A DNA stretch of 44,985 nt, from positions 1-44,985 of the forward strand of contig CAISPW010000215.1 in assembly GCA_903887465.1 (NCBI GenBank), given 5' to 3'. Below, piece by piece: positions 40,151 through 44,985 of this stretch. The translations under genes and the position numbers were made by a program. Under the pieces are notes generated by a model, which ran no database searches, was not told the DNA's origin, and saw nothing but the letters and a program-made list of their open reading frames with translations. The number at the start of each line of letters is the position of its first letter. Within the stretch, counting starts at the first letter, position 1. This DNA is from an uncultured Oscillochloris sp. (lineage in GTDB: Bacteria; Chloroflexota; Chloroflexia; Chloroflexales; Chloroflexaceae).

Positions 40151-40293
40151 TTGCAGGCGGCGCATGCGCAGGGCTGGTGCCACGTCGCCAAGCTGGATCT
40201 GCGACGCAGCCCTCGCGATATTGGCCCAACGCTGGCAGCATTCACAGTACAATAGCGAGCGGCGCTCATGCGAATAGTCGAGGGGAGTATCCA

Positions 40294-41238
40294 ATGGCCC
40301 AGTTCGACCGATCAGATCGCCACGGTGCAGAGGTAAAGTTTACCCGTCGGCTGCGGGCGCATATTCAGCTGGCCGACCCAATCACCTGGATCACCCCGAT
40401 CACGATGGTGATCTGCGGCGCTATCGCCTCTGGCCAAGGTGTCCTCGGCTTTCACGCCGCCGACATGGCCGACCTGCTGCGGGTTGGGCTGGCGGCGCTG
40501 ATGTGCGGCCCGCTGGCCACCGGCTTTAGCCAGAGCATCAACGACTACTTTGATCGCGACCTCGATGCGATCAACGACCCGTCCCGCCCGATCCCGTCGG
40601 GGCTAATCAGCCTAGGCGCGGCCCGCGCCAACTGGATCGGGCTGGGCCTCGGCACGGCGGCTATCTCGCTCTTCCTGATGCGCTATAGCGTCTGGATCCC
40701 GGCCCTTGTGCTGGTCGGCATGATCTTGGCGGTTGCCTACAGCATGCCGCCAATCAAGCTGAAGCAGAGCTTCTGGCTGGGGCCACCTGCCGTGGGGCTC
40801 GGCTACGTCTGTGTGACCTGGGTGATCGGCCATATGATCTTTGCGCCGCTGACCTGGCCGAGCGTAACCCTGGCCCTGATCGATAGCGCGATGGCCGCTG
40901 GTCTGCTCTTTCTCAACGATATCAAAAGCGTCGAGGGCGACCGTCAGCTCGGCCTCAAGTCGCTCACGGTGGCCCTCGGGCTTGGCCGGACGCTGCTGGT
41001 GTCGTATTTGATCATCGGGTTCTGCGAGCTTGCGCTGCTCGCCCTGGCGCTCCAGGCGGGCTACCTGTGGGCGTCCGGCTTCGCCGCCATCGCCCTGCTC
41101 GCCCCCGTCTACATCCAGATCAAGCTCTACCGCGAGCCGACACACCGCAACTTCAAGCGCTATCTCCTGATCAACAATCCCTTTGTGCTGCTGATCCAGT
41201 TTATCTCGGCCTTTATTGTGGGTGGCTACGTCGGGTAG
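40294..41238 (+). CDS. bchG: (Bacterio)chlorophyll synthase, UbiA prenyltransferase family
   Basis: 314 residues, about eight to nine membrane spans. The first Asp-rich motif INDYFDRDLDAINDPSRPIPSG (about 82-103, read in two parts) and the second, LNDIKSVEGDRQLGLKSL (about 208-226), are those of ChlG/BchG/BchK enzymes, which attach phytyl or geranylgeranyl chains to chlorophyllide. PITWITPITMVICGAIASG near the N-terminus also fits. Chloroflexales have both BchG (BChl a) and BchK (BChl c); the sequence alone does not let me separate them. The ATG at 40294 has GAGGGGAG upstream; the frame to 39724 runs through the opposite yqhA-like gene and is rejected. Confidence 0.9.
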   Translation: MAQFDRSDRHGAEVKFTRRLRAHIQLADPITWITPITMVICGAIASGQGVLGFHAADMADLLRVGLAALMCGPLATGFSQSINDYFDRDLDAINDPSRPIPSGLISLGAARANWIGLGLGTAAISLFLMRYSVWIPALVLVGMILAVAYSMPPIKLKQSFWLGPPAVGLGYVCVTWVIGHMIFAPLTWPSVTLALIDSAMAAGLLFLNDIKSVEGDRQLGLKSLTVALGLGRTLLVSYLIIGFCELALLALALQAGYLWASGFAAIALLAPVYIQIKLYREPTHRNFKRYLLINNPFVLLIQFISAFIVGGYVG

Positions 41239-41269
41239 GAAATTGGAATCCACCACCTTCCACTTGCCC

Positions 41270-42037
41270 CTACTTGGGTGCCATGCGAATGGCCCCGTCG
41301 AGGCGGATCACCTCGCCGTTGAGCATCTGGTTCTCGATGATATGCCGCACCAGGGCGGCGTACTCGGCCGGCTGGCCCAGGCGCGAGGGGAAGGGTACCT
41401 GCTGGCCAAGCGATTGGCGGGCGGGCTCGGGCAACCCGGCGAGCATGGGCGTGTCGAAGATCCCCGGCGCAATGCTCATCACGCGGATGCCGAAGCGGGC
41501 CAGCTCGCGGGCGACCGGCAGAGTCATGCCGACCACGCCGCTCTTGGATGCGGCGTAGGCGGCCTGGCCGATCTGCCCGTCGTAGGCGGCCACCGATGCG
41601 GTGTTGACGATCACCCCGCGCTCGCCGTCTGGCCCCGGCACGTTGCCGATCATCACCGCCGCCGCCAGCCGGATCACGTTGAAGCTGCCGATCAGGTTCA
41701 CCCGGACGACCCGTGCGAAGAGATCCAGGTCGTGCGGCCCGCTTTTGCCGACCACCCGCTCGGCGATGGCTAGGCCCGCGCAGTTGACAACCCCGTGCAG
41801 CCCGCCAAACTCGCCCACCGCCATATCCACCGCCGCCTGTACGCTGGCCGCGTCGCCTACGTCTGTCCGCACAAAGCGGGCGTCCGCGCCGAGATCAGCG
41901 GCCATCGGCTCGCCAGCAGTCGGGTTGATGTCGGCGATCACCACCCGCGCCCCCTGGCTCACCAGCATGCGCGCCGTGGCCGCGCCCAGCCCCGATCCGC
42001 CCCCGCTCACGAGAAATACCTTGTCCGCGATCTCCAT
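41270..42037 (-). CDS. Short-chain dehydrogenase (3-hydroxyacyl-CoA dehydrogenase type 2-like)
   Basis: 255 residues. Cofactor motif [15 protein letters not shown] (about 11-25), Asp in VIADINP for [11 protein letters not shown], active-site Ser in [11 protein letters not shown] and YAASKSG (Tyr, Lys). The insert [22 protein letters not shown] and the C-terminus [38 protein letters not shown] match the HSD17B10 / 3-hydroxyacyl-CoA dehydrogenase II group. It probably oxidises 3-hydroxyacyl-CoA in beta-oxidation-type routes, perhaps with the crotonase pair 3 kb away. GAGGAG precedes the ATG. The gene before it on the same strand ends 70 bases upstream. Confidence 0.92.
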   Translation of the reverse strand: MEIADKVFLVSGGGSGLGAATARMLVSQGARVVIADINPTAGEPMAADLGADARFVRTDVGDAASVQAAVDMAVGEFGGLHGVVNCAGLAIAERVVGKSGPHDLDLFARVVRVNLIGSFNVIRLAAAVMIGNVPGPDGERGVIVNTASVAAYDGQIGQAAYAASKSGVVGMTLPVARELARFGIRVMSIAPGIFDTPMLAGLPEPARQSLGQQVPFPSRLGQPAEYAALVRHIIENQMLNGEVIRLDGAIRMAPK

Positions 42038-42107
42038 TGGCTGCGCTCCTCATTGAAGGCATGAAGGCATGGGTCAATCCCGCGTTATCGTTTGCGGTAT
42101 TCGGCAT

Positions 42108-43052
42108 TCAACGCTCCGCATTCCGCAGTATCTTGGCGATCTCGCGGATGTGGTCGGGGCCGGTGCGGCAGCAGCCACCGATGATCTGCGCGCCGGCTGC
42201 GTACCACTGGCGGGCCTGCGCGCCATAGGCCGTGCTCCCCGCCACGCCGCTCCAGCGCCTGCCCTCGGCGTGGTAGATCTCGCCGGAGTTGGGGTAGACC
42301 ACAATCGGCGTGTCGGTGACGCGGCGGGCGGCAGTCACTAGATCCGCCACGAACTGCGGCGGCGTGCAGTTGATCCCCACGGCGGCAACTTGCGGGTGGG
42401 CGCTCACCAGGGCGGCGCACGCGGCAAAGGACTCGCCGTTGCAGATATGGGCACCGTCCTTTGCGCTGAAGCTGATCCAGACGCTGGTGCCGGGGAACTC
42501 TCTGAGCAGGCGGGTGATCGCCACGGCCTCCACCAGGCAAGGGATGGTCTCGATGGCCAGGATGTCGGCCCCGGCGTCGGCCAGGACGGCCATGCGCGGG
42601 CGGTGGAAGTCCATCAACTCGTCCTCGGTCAGGCCATAGTCGCCCCGGTACTCCGACCCATCGTGGAGAAAGGCACCGTACGGGCCGACCGAGGCGGCCA
42701 CAATCGGGCGCGGTCGGTTGGCCCGGTTCGCCCCCACGGCCCAGAAGGAGTTGCGGGCCTCGACGGCCAGCCGTACCGCGCGGCGCATCAGATTAGCTGC
42801 GGCCTCGACACCCAGGCCACGTCGGGCGAAGCCCTGGAAGGTGGCCTGGTAGCTCGCGCTGATCGCACAGTCGGCTCCGGCGGCGAAGTAGTCGGTGTGT
42901 ACCTGTTGGATCAAGCTGGGGTTATCGAGCAGCACTCGGGCCGACCACAGCGGGTCGTCTAGGTCGCAGCCACGCTGCTCAAGTTCGGTGGCCATGGCAC
43001 CATCAAGGATGATCGCCGGGTAGCGCTGAAGAATCGTGTTGATCGGGTTCAT
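42108..43052 (-). CDS. mmuM: Homocysteine S-methyltransferase
   Basis: 314 residues. ILDGAMATELEQRGCDLDDPLWSARVL at the N-terminus and the zinc-ligand cysteines in VGINCTPPQ and GGCCRTGP are those of MmuM-type enzymes, which transfer methyl from S-methylmethionine to homocysteine to give methionine. AASVGPYGAFLHDGSEYRGDY is also a family block. The ATG at 43052 is preferred; the longer frame enters a hairpin element and has no protein look. The ribosome-binding site is weak. Confidence 0.93.
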   Translation of the reverse strand: MNPINTILQRYPAIILDGAMATELEQRGCDLDDPLWSARVLLDNPSLIQQVHTDYFAAGADCAISASYQATFQGFARRGLGVEAAANLMRRAVRLAVEARNSFWAVGANRANRPRPIVAASVGPYGAFLHDGSEYRGDYGLTEDELMDFHRPRMAVLADAGADILAIETIPCLVEAVAITRLLREFPGTSVWISFSAKDGAHICNGESFAACAALVSAHPQVAAVGINCTPPQFVADLVTAARRVTDTPIVVYPNSGEIYHAEGRRWSGVAGSTAYGAQARQWYAAGAQIIGGCCRTGPDHIREIAKILRNAER

Positions 43053-43064
43053 AGAATCGATTGC

Positions 43065-43188
43065 TAAGGCATGTTTCAGATCGGGCGATTCCAACTTGAC
43101 AGTTCGTAGTGGCGGCTTCAGCCGCACAGGCGCTAAAGCGCCCACTACGAACACCGCAAACTGTCAAGCCGATTTGAACCATGCCTAA
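43065..43188. mobile_element. MITE-like hairpin element 2
   Basis: Ends TAAGGCATGTTTCAGATCGG (43065-43084) and CCGATTTGAACCATGCCTAA (43169-43188) are inverted copies with three mismatches. Inside are TTGACAGTT/AACTGTCAA (43096-43104, 43159-43167) and CGTAGTGG/CCACTACG (43105-43112, 43142-43149), so the whole can fold into one long hairpin. No coding capacity. It lies in the 347-base stretch 43053-43399 that holds no gene. Confidence 0.75.
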
Positions 43189-43320
43189 GACATGGTTCAA
43201 AATCGGCCATTCCAGCTTGACCGTCCTGTGATGCGGCGACGAGGCGATGATGCGCTCCTATCGCCGCATCGCGTCATCGTCTCGTCGCTGAACGGTCACG
43301 TGGGTTTGAACCATGCCTAA
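43186..43320. mobile_element. MITE-like hairpin element 3
   Basis: Ends TAAGACATGGTTCAAA (43186-43201) and TTTGAACCATGCCTAA (43305-43320) are inverted copies with two mismatches. TGACCGT/ACGGTCA (43218-43224, 43292-43298) and GATGCGGCGA/TCGCCGCATC (43230-43239, 43261-43270) lie inside. It shares TAA with the end of element 2, and its core resembles element 1. Confidence 0.75.
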
Positions 43321-43389
43321 TGGCCGATGGCCGACTGCCGATGAGGTCTAATCTGCGCAACCTGCAATCGAGAGTTGGCCATCGGCCAT
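43321..43389. repeat. Inverted repeat after the isomerase-like gene
   Basis: TGGCCGATGGCC (43321-43332) and GGCCATCGGCCA (43378-43389) are perfect inverted copies. It lies 10 bases after the stop of the leftward gene at 43400 and may act as its terminator, though no T-run follows. Confidence 0.6.
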
Positions 43390-43399
43390 CGGCGATTTA

Positions 43400-44362
43400 T
43401 TAGGTCCACCACATCGCGGACGGTCGCTCGGCGAGGATTACATCGTTGAGAAAGCTCACCGCCCGCCGGAGTCCCTCGTCTACCGAGACCAGCGGATCCT
43501 CGTGTTCGATTGAGATGACCCCATCGTAGCCCGTGAGCCGCAGGGCGCTGACGATGCCCCGCCAACTCAACTGGTCGTGTCCGTACCCAACGGTGCGGAA
43601 GATCCACGCACGGTGGGCGAGGTCGCTGTAGGGTTTTGTGTCCAGCACGCCGTTGACCGCCACGTTTAGCGGGTCGATAAAGGTATCCTTGGCGTGGACG
43701 TGATAGATCGTGCCGGCCAGGGCGCGGATCGCGGCCACCGGGTCGATCCCCTGCCAAAAGAGGTGACTCGGGTCGTAGTTTGTCCCAATCACGGTACCGA
43801 CCGCCGCCCGCAGGCGCAGCAGCGTCTCGGGGTTGTAGACCACAAAGCCGGGGTGCATCTCGAAGCCGAGCTTCACCCCGTGTTCCTCCGCGAACCTCCC
43901 AGCCTCGGTCCAGTATGGGATCACCCTCTCCTCCCACTGCCAGCGCAGGATCTCGGCGAAGTCGAGTGGCCAGGCGCATGTGACCCAGTTCGGATAGCGT
44001 GAGTCCGCCGAGTCGCCGGGGCATCCCGCGAAAAGGTTGACCACGTCGACGCCAAGCTCTATCGCCAGGCGCACCGTGTCGCGGTAGACCTGATCGTGTT
44101 CGGCGGCTAATGCCTGGTTGGGGTGGAGCGGGTTGCCGTGGCACGCGAGTGCGCTGATGATCAGCCCGCGCCTAGCGACGGCGTGCTTGAGCGCCTTGAT
44201 CGCCGTGGGATCGGCCAGGAGCGCCGCCGGGTCGCAATGAGCGTTGCTGGTGTAGGCTCCGGTGCCCAGTTCTACCGCATGAAGCCCCAAGTTGGCCACG
44301 TTGTCGAGCATCACTGTCAGCGGACGATCCTGGAAGAGAACCGTTAACACACCAAGTTTCAT
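43400..44362 (-). CDS. Sugar phosphate isomerase/epimerase-like TIM-barrel protein
   Basis: 320 residues of the AP endonuclease 2/xylose isomerase-like fold. MKLGVLTVLFQDRPLTVMLDNVANLGLHAVELG opens the barrel; metal ligands appear in LGFEMHPGFVVYN (Glu), GTNYDPSHLFWQGIDP (Asp, His), IYHVHAKD (His) and GVISIEHEDPLVS (Glu). Proteins of this group isomerise or epimerise sugars or inositol derivatives and often pair with Gfo/Idh/MocA oxidoreductases, as here. The ATG at 44362 has GGGAG six bases upstream; the frame opens earlier at 44425 but would abut the neighbour's stop. Confidence 0.92.
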   Translation of the reverse strand: MKLGVLTVLFQDRPLTVMLDNVANLGLHAVELGTGAYTSNAHCDPAALLADPTAIKALKHAVARRGLIISALACHGNPLHPNQALAAEHDQVYRDTVRLAIELGVDVVNLFAGCPGDSADSRYPNWVTCAWPLDFAEILRWQWEERVIPYWTEAGRFAEEHGVKLGFEMHPGFVVYNPETLLRLRAAVGTVIGTNYDPSHLFWQGIDPVAAIRALAGTIYHVHAKDTFIDPLNVAVNGVLDTKPYSDLAHRAWIFRTVGYGHDQLSWRGIVSALRLTGYDGVISIEHEDPLVSVDEGLRRAVSFLNDVILAERPSAMWWT

Positions 44363-44424
44363 GGTTTGCTCCCTTTCGTTGCGCCCGCTCCCCTTGAGGG
44401 ATCGGGCCGGGGTGAGGGTCGCCA

Positions 44425-44985
44425 TCAGCTCAGATCAACCCACGCACCACGCCGGCTGCTCTCCAGAATGGCGTCGACCAGCAGGGCGGAGCGGTGCCCA
44501 TCGCTGAAACTGGCGAAGGCGTCGTTCGGCCCAGGGCCGCTGCGCCCGGCGCGTATCGCCGCGTATATCTCGCCAAACACATTCTTCAGCGCGTCTGGCC
44601 ACGCCTCGTGATGCCCGCCCGGCAGGTGCGTGTAGGCTCGCACTCCCGGTGCTACCAGGGACGGATCCTTTGTGATCCGCTGGTTCGCCTGGTTGCGGTG
44701 GCCCACCCATAGCTCATCAGACGAGTCCGCGTCCCAGCGCAGCGATGCCTGCGCTCCGTTTACCTCAAAAACGAGGTCGTTCTTATGACCGGCGCTGACC
44801 TGCGAGACCCGGAAGACACCGTGGACTCCGCCCTCGGTGGTGAACATGACCGCCGCGTAGTCCTCGGTGGCGATGTCAACCTCCGCGCCGTGGGCATCCT
44901 GCGCGCCGCTGAAGCTCTGGACGGGGCCGACGGGGCGCACCCGGCGCGGCAGCAGCGTTTGCAGGTCGGCGCAGACCCGCACGAT
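44425..44985 (-). CDS. Gfo/Idh/MocA family oxidoreductase, C-terminal part (cut by window edge)
   Basis: 187 codons including stop; the 5' end lies beyond the window. The visible part is the C-terminal alpha/beta domain of the family: EDYAAVMFTTEGGVHGVFRVSQVSAGHKNDLVFEVNG, ASLRWDADSSDELWVGHRNQ, and HEAWPDALKNVFGEIYAAIRAG followed by DGHRSALLVDAILESSRRGAWVDL. The last block is the standard end of these NAD(P)-dependent sugar or inositol dehydrogenases. The Rossmann domain and catalytic Lys are not in view. The partner isomerase-like gene starts 62 bases downstream, so both probably act in one carbohydrate-degradation operon. Confidence 0.93.
   Translation of the reverse strand: MVRVCADLQTLLPRRVRPVGPVQSFSGAQDAHGAEVDIATEDYAAVMFTTEGGVHGVFRVSQVSAGHKNDLVFEVNGAQASLRWDADSSDELWVGHRNQANQRITKDPSLVAPGVRAYTHLPGGHHEAWPDALKNVFGEIYAAIRAGRSGPGPNDAFASFSDGHRSALLVDAILESSRRGAWVDLS

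Noticed and set aside
40221-40253. TTGGCC...TACAAT as promoter for the chlorophyll synthase gene
   Set aside because: The spacer is 21 bases, outside the normal 16-18, and no better -35 was found.
39724-40293. 190-codon upstream extension of the chlorophyll synthase frame
   Set aside because: It runs antisense through the UPF0114 gene and its promoter; the family N-terminus and a good ribosome site fit the ATG at 40294.
1-44985. CRISPR arrays, transposases, integrases or phage genes
   Set aside because: No regularly spaced direct repeats and no protein with DDE, HUH or recombinase motifs were found; the only mobile-like features are short hairpin elements without genes.

Overview
The window looks like chromosomal DNA of a filamentous anoxygenic phototroph of the Chloroflexales (Chloroflexota), moderately GC-rich. 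The best single marker is a (bacterio)chlorophyll synthase of the UbiA family at 40294-41238. The gene style also fits: fused sensor kinase/response regulator, Cax and UPF0114 proteins, many short hairpin repeats, and a capsule-type cluster with a Wzc-like kinase but no outer-membrane Wza partner. The genus is not determined.

Region 1 (about 170-24503, minus strand) is one long polysaccharide locus read from right to left. A TTGACG-N18-TATACA promoter (24474-24503) and a leader of about 345 nt precede an RfaH/NusG-like antiterminator. Then follow a Wzz/Wzc-type kinase, a HlyD-like lipoprotein, Wzx flippase, glycosyltransferase, Wzy polymerase, two more glycosyltransferases, a PglC-like initiating sugar transferase, GNAT, PIG-L deacetylase, a PglD/NeuD-like acyltransferase fused to an acyl carrier protein, an FkbH-like protein, AcpS, FabD, a CysE-like acetyltransferase, a GINT1_N-like protein, a DegT aminotransferase, a YdcF protein and a CapD-type dehydratase. 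A strong intrinsic terminator (170-214) ends the locus. CapD + DegT + PglD-like + PglC-like is the bacillosamine-type route. Here the acyltransferase carries its own ACP and sits with FkbH, AcpS and FabD, so I infer that an ACP-bound acyl group (possibly glyceryl) is placed on an amino sugar before assembly.

Region 2 (24808-32942) holds a multi-pass membrane protein, tRNA-Arg(CCT), a secreted expansin-like protein, Hsp20, a GNAT protein, ileS and an unknown beta-rich protein coupled to ileS. The ileS leader has a well-formed T-box antiterminator/terminator switch but no room for the usual tRNA-decoding stem I if transcription starts at the promoter I see.

Region 3 (33278-44985) holds a 1048-residue histidine kinase/NarL-type regulator fusion, two crotonase-family genes, a yqhA-like/cax operon, chlorophyll synthase, a short-chain dehydrogenase, homocysteine S-methyltransferase, a sugar-phosphate isomerase-like protein and the C-terminal part of a Gfo/Idh/MocA oxidoreductase cut by the window edge. 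Three MITE-like hairpin elements (33.0, 43.1 and 43.2 kb) share the end sequence TTTGAACCATGCC. No rRNA, CRISPR array, transposase or phage gene was seen.
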